64,000 bases of DNA from NCBI RefSeq assembly GCF_036997615.1, contig NZ_JAWLQA010000010.1; one strand, given 5' to 3'. The notes under the pieces were generated by a model. It had not been told where the DNA came from. It did not search any database and saw nothing but the letters and a program-made list of their open reading frames with translations. Source of the stretch: Brachyspira sp949287565. Lineage in GTDB: Bacteria; Spirochaetota; Brachyspiria; Brachyspirales; Brachyspiraceae. Made by a program: the position numbers and the translations under genes. Shown one piece after another: positions 7,953 through 14,908 of this stretch. How positions within the stretch are numbered: the stretch's first letter is position 1; every line of letters begins with the position of its first letter.

Positions 7953-8945
7953 TTATTTTAAATATTTTCTCCAAAATTGAGGTAATACAGGATAATGGAA
8001 ATATCTGCTAGCAATTATGGAAATTGATGGAAAAGAATATTTATTAAAAGAAAATTCTAAAAAATTAACTTTAGAATCTATTTCTCTTATGGCATCTTTA
8101 AGTTTGTCAAAATCATATCGTAATATAACATTAGCACTGCCGTATTTATTAGTGTAATAACTATATAGACTATTTTCATCATCTATATTATATTCAATTT
8201 GCCAATTTTGTAATGTTATATTTTTAAAATTATCATTTATAAATCTTACTAAAATATCGTAAGTTTCTCTTTCATCTAATAAAACCAACCATTCCAAAAG
8301 CACACTAAATAAAATTGAACATTTAGAATCAGGCTTAAAATCATTAATTTCTATATCTAATACCTCATCATACGAATCAGAAAAAGAAAATATTTTTCCA
8401 TCATGTTTATACCTTACAATAATTCCATCAACAATATTATTAATAATATTTTTTATATCATCAATGATATAATCCTCTTTTTTTATGGTATACCATTTAT
8501 AAAAAAAGAGTAATACCATTGATATTTCAATAGCATTATTATCGTATACAGGATATTGATATATTGAATTGTTATTAAGTATATAACATATAGCATAGTA
8601 TATTGTGTCTATTGTATCACTATATAGAGTATCATTATCCAATAAATATAAACCAAAAACAGAAAGTCTTGATAAGACATCATATATCATTATTCTATTT
8701 TCTATAAAATTTGATATATTAAAAGAATTATATATATTACTTATGCTGCTAATTTCATCAAGAAATAAATAGTTTGATTTTTCATATAAAGAACATAATT
8801 TATATAAATAGTCTATATAAATATCTTTTTCAAATAAATTATTTTTATTAATTAATTCCCAATATTTAATGATAGAATACTCAATAATATTTATAGATAT
8901 TTTAAATATTTTTAAATCTATAGCATATTTATTAATGATATACAA
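7953..8945 (-). CDS. unknown helical protein, last gene of Ro-linked operon
   Basis: A 330-residue, strongly AT-biased, asparagine/isoleucine-rich protein of unknown family. It looks all-helical (alpha-solenoid-like) and ends with a distinctive hydrophobic/aromatic block, SRYFHYPVLPQFWRKYL. The only upstream start in frame is a TTG, and the reading frame overlaps the nuclease-like gene by 28 bases; the first internal ATG is about 85 codons further in. Either translation starts at the TTG by coupling, or the two frames are one gene joined by frameshifting. It is the last of four overlapping genes downstream of the Ro-like gene. Confidence 0.6.
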   Translation of the reverse strand: MYIINKYAIDLKIFKISINIIEYSIIKYWELINKNNLFEKDIYIDYLYKLCSLYEKSNYLFLDEISSISNIYNSFNISNFIENRIMIYDVLSRLSVFGLYLLDNDTLYSDTIDTIYYAICYILNNNSIYQYPVYDNNAIEISMVLLFFYKWYTIKKEDYIIDDIKNIINNIVDGIIVRYKHDGKIFSFSDSYDEVLDIEINDFKPDSKCSILFSVLLEWLVLLDERETYDILVRFINDNFKNITLQNWQIEYNIDDENSLYSYYTNKYGSANVILRYDFDKLKDAIREIDSKVNFLEFSFNKYSFPSISIIASRYFHYPVLPQFWRKYLK

Positions 8946-9574
8946 GTATAAAATGAAATTATATGTTTTTTTATTTTGTTTTTATTAGCATTTAAATCTA
9001 TATTTTCTAAATATTTATTTACAATAATTTCAAAATAACGATTTGAAAAATTATCTTCATCTAAAAAATATAATACTTTTCTTAAATCACTTTGTAACTC
9101 TTTAGTAAAAAGTATTTCATTAAATAAAACAGATATACATTTATTAGCTAAATCATCAATATTCCAATTCTCATAATCTATATTATCTGACTTGTTGTTA
9201 CTAATATATCCCTCCCATTGAGGTTTTATATTTTCATTTATATAACCATTATTATCCAATATAATTTTTATTTTCTTTGATTTTTCTTTAATATGATATA
9301 TATTAAAATATGAATCTCTAATTTCATTTAATGTCTGTCTTACACTATTTTTATTACTATTCCAAGAACTTGAATCTATATCATTTTTTTTGACAGCTAT
9401 TAATAAAATTTCATTATCATTTTCAGCATGTATATCTACACCATATTGTTTATTTCCTGTTTTCGGTATACTATCCAATTTATATCCATCGGCTGTTAAT
9501 ATATTGCAAATAAGTAAATCTAATTCATCTTTTTCTTTAAATGTATATAAATATTCTTTAATTATTAATCTCAT
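8918..9574 (-). CDS. PD-(D/E)XK (Mrr-like) nuclease-like protein
   Basis: A 218-residue protein counting from the ATG at 9574, which I prefer because it overlaps the previous stop by 17 bases and follows GGTGAAG; a longer form from 9616 is possible. Residues about 5-65 fit the core of restriction-endonuclease-like folds: an N-terminal helix with E and D, then GNKQYGVDIHAENDNEILL followed by IAVKK. Asp47 and Lys62 match the D...xK pair, but the usual E/Q two residues before Lys is Ala, so activity is uncertain. The rest is helical. By known families this would be a Mrr-type DNA or RNA nuclease; the role in this operon is inferred. Confidence 0.6.
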   Translation of the reverse strand: MRLIIKEYLYTFKEKDELDLLICNILTADGYKLDSIPKTGNKQYGVDIHAENDNEILLIAVKKNDIDSSSWNSNKNSVRQTLNEIRDSYFNIYHIKEKSKKIKIILDNNGYINENIKPQWEGYISNNKSDNIDYENWNIDDLANKCISVLFNEILFTKELQSDLRKVLYFLDEDNFSNRYFEIIVNKYLENIDLNANKNKIKKHIISFYTCISLINML

Positions 9575-10013
9575 TATCTTCACCGTAAACAAATTTATAT
9601 ATTTCATATTTATCATATATTAATCTACAAGTGTCATTAATATATAATATAGGTATTGGCATGCTAAAAGTCTCTTTTATAAAATTCATAGAATGCATAT
9701 TTAATTTATTATCAAAATTAGTAACGGTATTGACTCTATTACCATATTTTATATATTGGTTATGTACAATATTTAAAATTGGAGATTGGTTTTCTACTTT
9801 TTCCATTTCTTTTTTCATTTTTTTATTATTTTCAATATTATATTTAATATATCTCTCTTTTGATGGTTTTAAATCTTTAATATCTAAAATTTTTTTTATA
9901 TCATTTTTTCTCTGAATATATAAATTATTTATTCTACCATATAGAATATTAAAATATGAATTATTATTTTTATTACTTTCTATATAATCCATAACTTTAT
10001 CTTCATAGTTCAT
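9558..10013 (-). CDS. unknown small protein of Ro-linked operon
   Basis: A 151-residue basic, lysine- and asparagine-rich protein with no recognised domain. The first 90 residues look helical, with a K-rich stretch around NKKMKKEMEKVE. The rest, MHSMNFIKETFSMPIPILYIND, is more alpha/beta. It overlaps both neighbours (11 bases with the upstream gene, 17 with the downstream ATG). Tight overlap suggests subunits made in fixed ratio. Confidence 0.55.
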   Translation of the reverse strand: MNYEDKVMDYIESNKNNNSYFNILYGRINNLYIQRKNDIKKILDIKDLKPSKERYIKYNIENNKKMKKEMEKVENQSPILNIVHNQYIKYGNRVNTVTNFDNKLNMHSMNFIKETFSMPIPILYINDTCRLIYDKYEIYKFVYGEDNEINN

Positions 10014-11451
10014 ATATATATCTTATAAAAATTCTATTAAACTCTCCAAATATATCATCATTTATAATATTGCTGCTTAATATATTTGTAGTAATTTGTA
10101 ATATTAAATTTAAATCAACAGTATTTATAAATATGATAAGAAAATATTTGATTATATCATCTTTATTTAAATTAATAGTAAAATCAATATATTTATAAAC
10201 TTCAGTATAAGATATATGAAGTAATATGTATATATAAAAATCAAGTTCATATTGATTTATTAATATATTTTCATTTATTTTTTTTATAATATCATTTTCA
10301 TATTTTGCTAGTAAAATATGAATGGAGGATTCAAAATACTTATTTATATTATTTTTTATTATATTTTTATTATTTAGATAAAATATTTTAAAAATATAAA
10401 ATATTTCTTCAAAATAACCATTATCTAAAAAATTATAAAAAATTATATCGATAACATTATTAATTAAATAATATTGATTTATTGATAATTCTGATACTAA
10501 TAATTTTTCTAAAGATATTTTTAATAGTTCTAAATGAAATTGATTTATTTCAGAAATTGATATTAGGCATTCAAGTATAGATATTTTTGAAGTATCATAT
10601 TCATTAATATGACCTATTAATTTTTTTTCTAAATCATAATCATTAACAAATATTTTATATTCTAAAATATAAAATATTATTTTAGTAATTCGATGTCTAA
10701 TATTATCATTATTTGTAATATCATTTTTATCAATCAATATTTTTAAATATTGATATTCAATTGTTTTGTATTCACGTATATAAAATAAAGCAAATGAAAA
10801 AACAAATTCTTCTAATAAAACAATATTAGATTTTAGAAAAAAATCTAAATAATTTAATGCTTGTTCTTTATTTAATTTCAAAATATTATTTAATGAATAT
10901 AAGGAGAATTGATATAAATCTTCATCATTATTTTTATAAAAATATTTCAATATATATTTGCTTATATTTATATCTCTAGAAATATATTCATTTGTAATGT
11001 TACATATATAGTTAGAGTTTTTTGAAAAATTATTAATTTTTCTTAAGCAGTTAATTAAATATTCATTATCAATAAAATCGCATATTTTGAATGTATCTTC
11101 AATGTTATTGAATATTGGAAAAAATAGTTGTGTATTATCTATTTCATTTATTATATCAAAAGGATTTATTTTATACCATTCTAATATTATTGATGCTAAA
11201 TACTTCCTAGTAGATGTACGATATTTATTATATAAATTAGATATTACATTACTATTTATAAAAAAATAAATTAGTTCTTTTATATTTGTATATTCAAATA
11301 TATTTTCTTGTATTAAATTGATACAATCAGATATCAATTCTATATTGTCTATATCTTTATAGTTATTTCTAATATAAATTTCAACATCGTCTATTTTTAT
11401 AGATTTTTCTTTTATATCAGAAATTATTTTTTGTAAAATAAAAATATCCAT
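10003..11451 (-). CDS. HEAT/ARM-like alpha-solenoid protein of Ro-linked operon
   Basis: A 482-residue protein made of repeated amphipathic helices rich in Ile, Asn, Tyr and Leu, as in HEAT or ARM-like solenoids. No catalytic motif is visible. Such scaffolds usually bind proteins or nucleic acids. It begins 84 bases after the stop of the Ro-like gene with no terminator in between, so the two are probably co-transcribed, and it overlaps the next gene by 11 bases. Family unknown to me; the solenoid call is from the helix pattern only. Confidence 0.6.
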   Translation of the reverse strand: MDIFILQKIISDIKEKSIKIDDVEIYIRNNYKDIDNIELISDCINLIQENIFEYTNIKELIYFFINSNVISNLYNKYRTSTRKYLASIILEWYKINPFDIINEIDNTQLFFPIFNNIEDTFKICDFIDNEYLINCLRKINNFSKNSNYICNITNEYISRDINISKYILKYFYKNNDEDLYQFSLYSLNNILKLNKEQALNYLDFFLKSNIVLLEEFVFSFALFYIREYKTIEYQYLKILIDKNDITNNDNIRHRITKIIFYILEYKIFVNDYDLEKKLIGHINEYDTSKISILECLISISEINQFHLELLKISLEKLLVSELSINQYYLINNVIDIIFYNFLDNGYFEEIFYIFKIFYLNNKNIIKNNINKYFESSIHILLAKYENDIIKKINENILINQYELDFYIYILLHISYTEVYKYIDFTINLNKDDIIKYFLIIFINTVDLNLILQITTNILSSNIINDDIFGEFNRIFIRYIYEL

Positions 11452-11535
11452 TGTTATAAATTACCAATTAAATTATTTATTAAAATTATACCAGAAATAA
11501 TATTTATTTAAATTATTACTTATTGTAAAATTATA

Positions 11536-13035
11536 TCAATCTTTTATATCTATAGTATAATCTTTCAAAGTATCAAGTATTAAAAACATTGATATTTCAT
11601 CTTGATTTGTTAAATCGTATTTGTCTATATTGATTATATTTTTTATAGCATTCTGACTTCTTCCAGATATAAATAAAACATCATCATTTTTTAAAGCAGG
11701 CATTATTCTGCTTAATGAATTTACATTCCAGAAAATTATTCTAGGAAGTTTATAATTATTTTTATTAAATATTTCTTTCCAATATTCAAAGTTAGTTTTA
11801 TTTTGCAATTCGCATTGATTAAATTCCATATCAGAAATTATTATTATATATTTAGGAAGTTCTTCCTGCGGTACATGATTTTTTACAGCAGTATCAAGTA
11901 AGGCTTTAAATGCTGAATCTATATTTGTACTGTAATCAACAGATGACCTTAAAACATAATTAACTATATCAACAATATTATTTATATTTGATATGTCATG
12001 CATTTTAGAATTGCCGCAGAAATCTATAAAATGATTATGAAATGCAGAATTATTTAATTGCGCTATATATATTGCCAAAGCTACAGAGCATATTAAAGGC
12101 TCACCATTTGAATACATTCCCATACTTCCAGATACATCGCATGCCACTATTGCATTTAAATTATTATCTCCAAAAATGTTTGGAAGATTTTTCCAAGTTA
12201 AATCAAATTCTTCTCTTCTTGATTTCATATCTTCTTCGGCACAGTCCAAAATCTCTCTTATAACATCAAACGGAGTTAATACGCTTGTATTTAATTTTAC
12301 TTTTCCTGACTTTACATCTTCAAAAAATTGCTTGTATCTTTCTTCATCATTTCTAATAAATGCTTTTGAATATTTTCTCATAGCAAGCGAAGGAACTGAA
12401 GAATAATTAAATGTATAATCTTTTTCTCTTAAATTATTTTCTATGATTTTTATTTTCTTTCTTAAAGCAGATAAAATTTTTCTATATTCTTTAGTGTTTA
12501 TATTTAAAAGTTTTATTAATTCTTTTGCAATGTTTCTTGTATTTTTTGATGAAGTATTTTCACTAGGAAGCCATTTAGCAAGAAGCAAAACATTATCAGC
12601 TGTTTTATCTTTTTCTAATTGCTCTAATATTATATTTTTTGTAAAATCAGAAATGTTTTTATTTTCTCTATTCTCATACCATATATAAATGATATCGTCC
12701 CATCTTCCAAGCTCTGGTATAGTTTTAAGAATTTCTATTGCAGTGATAGTATGATTTTGTTTAATCATAATATTCATGTATTTTCTAAAAACTTTTCTCT
12801 CACCAATGCCATTTCTTATATCTCTTAAATACATTATAGATTTAGCTGTAAGTTCAGGATTTTCTCTCCAAGCATATATAAAATATTTTAATAATTCATC
12901 ATCTTCTTTAAATCTGCTTGCTCCCATAGTCGCAAATAAATCTATTACACTGCTTAATGATGAAATATTAGTATCAGCAAAATTCTGCGTATAAGTTTTA
13001 TTAAAAGAATTTTTAAGCAAATCTAAAAAAGACAT
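11536..13035 (-). CDS. Ro60/TROVE-like (DUF2828-type) vWA RNA-binding protein
   Basis: A 499-residue protein. Residues about 60-290 carry the helical-repeat region typical of DUF2828/TROVE proteins (YLRDIRNGIGERKVFRKYM, then TIPELGRWDDII, then SLAMRKYSKAF with PFDVI). Residues about 295-490 form a vWA domain with a complete MIDAS: DVSGSM near 300, a Thr near 369 and IISDMEF near 400. Ro60 (Rsr in bacteria) binds Y RNAs and helps handle misfolded or damaged RNA. Two Y-RNA-like genes directly upstream on the same strand strongly support that role. GGAG precedes the ATG. TROVE and DUF2828 are similar, so which family it belongs to is less certain than the RNP role. Confidence 0.8.
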   Translation of the reverse strand: MSFLDLLKNSFNKTYTQNFADTNISSLSSVIDLFATMGASRFKEDDELLKYFIYAWRENPELTAKSIMYLRDIRNGIGERKVFRKYMNIMIKQNHTITAIEILKTIPELGRWDDIIYIWYENRENKNISDFTKNIILEQLEKDKTADNVLLLAKWLPSENTSSKNTRNIAKELIKLLNINTKEYRKILSALRKKIKIIENNLREKDYTFNYSSVPSLAMRKYSKAFIRNDEERYKQFFEDVKSGKVKLNTSVLTPFDVIREILDCAEEDMKSRREEFDLTWKNLPNIFGDNNLNAIVACDVSGSMGMYSNGEPLICSVALAIYIAQLNNSAFHNHFIDFCGNSKMHDISNINNIVDIVNYVLRSSVDYSTNIDSAFKALLDTAVKNHVPQEELPKYIIIISDMEFNQCELQNKTNFEYWKEIFNKNNYKLPRIIFWNVNSLSRIMPALKNDDVLFISGRSQNAIKNIINIDKYDLTNQDEISMFLILDTLKDYTIDIKD

Positions 13036-13075
13036 AAAACGAATTCTCCTATAACAAAAGTTATATATAAAAATA

Positions 13076-13106
13076 TTCTATGCCTATAATTGAATAAGCA
13101 TAGAAT
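13076..13106 (-). terminator. hairpin between Y RNA A and the Ro-like gene
   Basis: Perfect nine-base inverted repeat ATTCTATGC / GCATAGAAT with a T-rich run after it on the minus strand. It lies between the end of the tRNA-mimic RNA and the Ro-like start codon. It may end small-RNA transcription, or act as an attenuator that lets a fraction of transcripts continue into the Ro-like gene. Confidence 0.55.
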
Positions 13107-13194
13107 AAAAAAACTAGACACAATATACACCATTTAAAATGGCTAAAGGAGTTGAACCTTATTACTACCAGAAAATAAATTGCTGTTCATGTCT
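13104..13194 (-). ncRNA. Y-RNA-like RNA A with tRNA T-arm mimic
   Basis: Predicted RNA of about 80-90 bases. Its ends pair (AGACA with TGTCT). Next to the 5' strand of that stem is a bulge containing AACAG, then CAAT pairing with ATTG. The body holds a near-perfect T-arm, AAGG-TTCAACT-CCTT (13160-13146), preceded by a D-loop-like TGGTAGT (about 13170-13164). The 3' stem is followed by a run of T. Bacterial YrlA-type Y RNAs are known to mimic tRNA in this way and to lie beside the Ro gene. The motif ATTGCTGTT (plus strand 13179-13187) is shared exactly with RNA B. Confidence 0.75.
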
Positions 13195-13213
13195 AAAAAA
13201 TATTATTACAAAA

Positions 13214-13273
13214 TAAAAAACTAGATTCCATTTTAATCCAGATTGTGGCTTAAATATATTGCTGTTAGAATCT
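13214..13273 (-). ncRNA. Y-RNA-like RNA B, minimal form
   Basis: Predicted RNA of about 50-60 bases. Ends pair as AGATTC / GAATCT, followed by TAG and a T run that would terminate it. It has the same AACAGCAAT element next to the 5' stem as RNA A (plus strand 13258-13266) but no T-arm-like module. The predicted start of the upstream promoter falls exactly on its first stem base (13273). It looks like a Ro-binding stem with the effector part reduced or replaced. Confidence 0.7.
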
Positions 13274-13279
13274 GTTTTA

Positions 13280-13308
13280 ATTTTATGTTTAATATATTAT
13301 TTTGTCAA
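13280..13308 (-). promoter_or_regulatory. sigma70-type promoter for the Y RNAs
   Basis: On the minus strand: TTGACA (13308-13303), a 17-base spacer, and TAAAAT (13285-13280). Seven bases further is 13273, the 5' end of the folded RNA B. This agreement fixes the strand of the two RNAs. Confidence 0.75.
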
Positions 13309-13337
13309 TGTTTAATATATTATTAATTAAAATCTCA

Positions 13338-13430
13338 TTAACGCACGCTGAATGAATTTTTATTTATCATTTAAATTATAAATGAATTAAAATTTAAATC
13401 ATAAATAAAGTATTGCTAACCGTGCGTTAA
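13338..13430. repeat. MITE-like palindromic repeat, family R3
   Basis: A 93-base AT-rich unit with perfect ten-base terminal inverted repeats, TTAACGCACG and CGTGCGTTAA. The inside holds no ORF. Similar units bounded by CGCACG / CGTGCG are at 16183-16270, 28373-28458, 45425-45509 and 50862-50947, and a shorter one at 16516-16554. Size and ends suggest a non-autonomous mobile element; no clear target duplication was seen. Confidence 0.8.
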
Positions 13431-13473
13431 TTTAAATTATAGCAATACAAATAGTTTTAAAAATTTTATTTTA

Positions 13474-13482
13474 TGATATACT
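13474..13482 (+). promoter_or_regulatory. extended -10 close to the radical SAM start
   Basis: TGATATACT is an extended -10 (TGn-TATACT) ending ten bases before the ATG at 13492. Transcription would begin only two or three bases before the start codon, so the mRNA would be leaderless or nearly so. No ribosome binding site is visible upstream, which agrees. Confidence 0.55.
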
Positions 13483-13491
13483 GATACTAAT

Positions 13492-14463
13492 ATGCAAAAT
13501 AAAAATAACATACAAAACAATAAAAACTATTATTCATTTTCTGATTATGTTAAAAATAAATTCGGAGTGAAAGTAGGAAAAATTTCCATAGATACAGATT
13601 TCGGCTGTGCCCATAAAGCCAATGAAGGCGGATGCAGATTCTGTAATTTAAATAGCTATAAACCTCCCTATGTAGCAGAAGAAGATATCAATAATCAATG
13701 GATTAACGGATTAAAAAATTATAAAGGAAGATATCAAAAATTTTATGGATATTTTCAGCTAGGTACACCATTGTCACCTTTAGCTTCTAAAGAATCATTG
13801 AAATACGCTAATAAATTGGTGCATTTCGATGAATGTGTTGGACTAATGTTCGGAGCTAGAAGCGATATGCTTGAAGATGATGTACTAAAAGAACTTAGTA
13901 ATTTATCTGCTTCATCAAATAAAGAAATTTGGCTTGAAATGGGGCTTCAATCTTCTAATGATGAAACTTCAAAATTCATTAATAGAGGTCATGATTATAA
14001 ATCTTTTGCTGAAATGGTAAATCATATAAAAACAAATTATAGTAATATAATAATATGCACTCATATAATATTCGGACTGCCTAAGAAATTTAATGATGAT
14101 GACAAAAAAATAATAGAATTAGAAAGCAGAGATGATATGATAAAAACAGTGAAAGATGTATCGGATTTAAAAATTGATGCTGTAAAATTTCACCAGCTTG
14201 ATATAGTAAAAGGTTCTTATTTTGAGAATATGTATAGAGATTATAATTTTCCTACATTAGACGAAGATTTTTATATAGATTTGATGAGCGATGCAATTTC
14301 TTTTACAAGATCAGATATTATAATAGCACGTTTAATGGGTGATAGTTTGGGAGATAGTTTAATAGCACCTAAATGGACTAAATCAAAAGGTGAAATAATA
14401 AATCTAATAACAAAAAAAATGAAAGAAAAAAATATAATTCAAGGTATAAACTATAATGTTTAA
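13492..14463 (+). CDS. radical SAM protein, TIGR01212/YhcC family
   Basis: A 323-residue radical SAM protein. The cluster-binding motif lies near residues 38-52 (GCAHKANEGG followed by CRFC), in the GGC.FC form of the YhcC/TIGR01212 family, whose substrate is not settled. Length fits the family. ELWLEMGLQSS-type and IFGLP motifs of the barrel are visible (EIWLEMGLQSS, IIFGLPKKF), as is KFHQLDIVKGS near the C-terminal part. A bidirectional terminator follows directly. The opposite strand downstream carries a cobalamin riboswitch RNA pointing at its 3' end. Confidence 0.85.
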   Translation: MQNKNNIQNNKNYYSFSDYVKNKFGVKVGKISIDTDFGCAHKANEGGCRFCNLNSYKPPYVAEEDINNQWINGLKNYKGRYQKFYGYFQLGTPLSPLASKESLKYANKLVHFDECVGLMFGARSDMLEDDVLKELSNLSASSNKEIWLEMGLQSSNDETSKFINRGHDYKSFAEMVNHIKTNYSNIIICTHIIFGLPKKFNDDDKKIIELESRDDMIKTVKDVSDLKIDAVKFHQLDIVKGSYFENMYRDYNFPTLDEDFYIDLMSDAISFTRSDIIIARLMGDSLGDSLIAPKWTKSKGEIINLITKKMKEKNIIQGINYNV

Positions 14464-14470
14464 AAAATAC

Positions 14471-14499
14471 GGCAGGAATTAAAAAACTTAACTCCTGCC
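14471..14499. terminator. bidirectional terminator between radical SAM gene and riboswitch RNA
   Basis: GGCAGGA..TTAA / TTAA.TCCTGCC stem with TAGTTTT after it on the plus strand and GTATTTTTT on the minus strand. It can end the radical SAM transcript and also the riboswitch transcript coming from the right. Confidence 0.8.
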
Positions 14500-14585
14500 T
14501 AGTTTTAGATATTTGGTTTATTTATGTATAAGAGATCAATCAAATTTATATTGTTATAATCATTTTTTAATAGTAATTAATAATA

Positions 14586-14740
14586 CAGGAGTACACACTT
14601 AGAATATAATCTAGTGCACTCGACTGATTATTTATTATTAGATAAGGTAACCCGACTTCGTTAATTTATATTAAGAAACTAAACTTTACGGTTGCGTGCC
14701 AGCGAAGGATTCACACCTTCATTCCCCATATATAGAATCG
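14586..14740 (-). ncRNA. orphan cobalamin riboswitch RNA
   Basis: On the minus strand the conserved cobalamin-aptamer core reads in order: GGGGAAT, GGTGTGAATCC (14717-14707), CTGGCACGCAACCGTAAAG (14702-14684) and AAGTCGGGTTACCT (14658-14645). These match the B12-box parts (GGTG.AA.TCC, GC.ACTGT-like, AGTC.G..ACCT). A hairpin GAGTGCACT...GTGTACTC (about 14624-14588) follows. It has a promoter immediately upstream and a terminator at 14471-14499, so the RNA would be about 275 bases. No minus-strand gene follows; the next one starts 1.4 kb away. It is therefore either a stand-alone B12-sensing small RNA or the remains of a leader whose gene was lost. Confidence 0.85.
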
Positions 14741-14746
14741 AAATAT

Positions 14747-14775
14747 ATTATATATGAAAAACAAATTTTTATCAA
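14747..14775 (-). promoter_or_regulatory. promoter of the riboswitch RNA
   Basis: Minus strand TTGATA (14775-14770), 17-base spacer, perfect TATAAT (14752-14747). The start would fall near 14740, just before the aptamer. Its quality suggests the RNA is still expressed. Confidence 0.75.
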
Positions 14776-14847
14776 GCTTTTTAATATAATTTTCAAATAT
14801 AATAACATTAATTCAAATAAAAAAATTTATTAAAAAATTAATTTTAT

Positions 14848-14875
14848 TTGCAAATGCATATAATTTGAATATACT
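14848..14875 (+). promoter_or_regulatory. promoter of the symporter gene
   Basis: TTGCAA, 16-base spacer, TATACT, 33 bases before the start codon. TTGAGG just before the ATG gives a weak ribosome binding site. Confidence 0.55.
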
Positions 14876-14908
14876 ATTTATAATAATATAAATTTTGAGG
14901 ATATTTTT

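Noticed and set aside
12042..12994. Several plus-strand ORFs opposite the Ro-like gene
   Set aside because: The minus-strand frame has full vWA and TROVE-like motifs; the others are low-complexity Phe/Leu/Ser translations of antisense.
14586..14740. Cobalamin riboswitch as leader of the symporter gene at 14909
   Set aside because: The aptamer consensus reads only on the minus strand, pointing away from the symporter, which has its own promoter after it.
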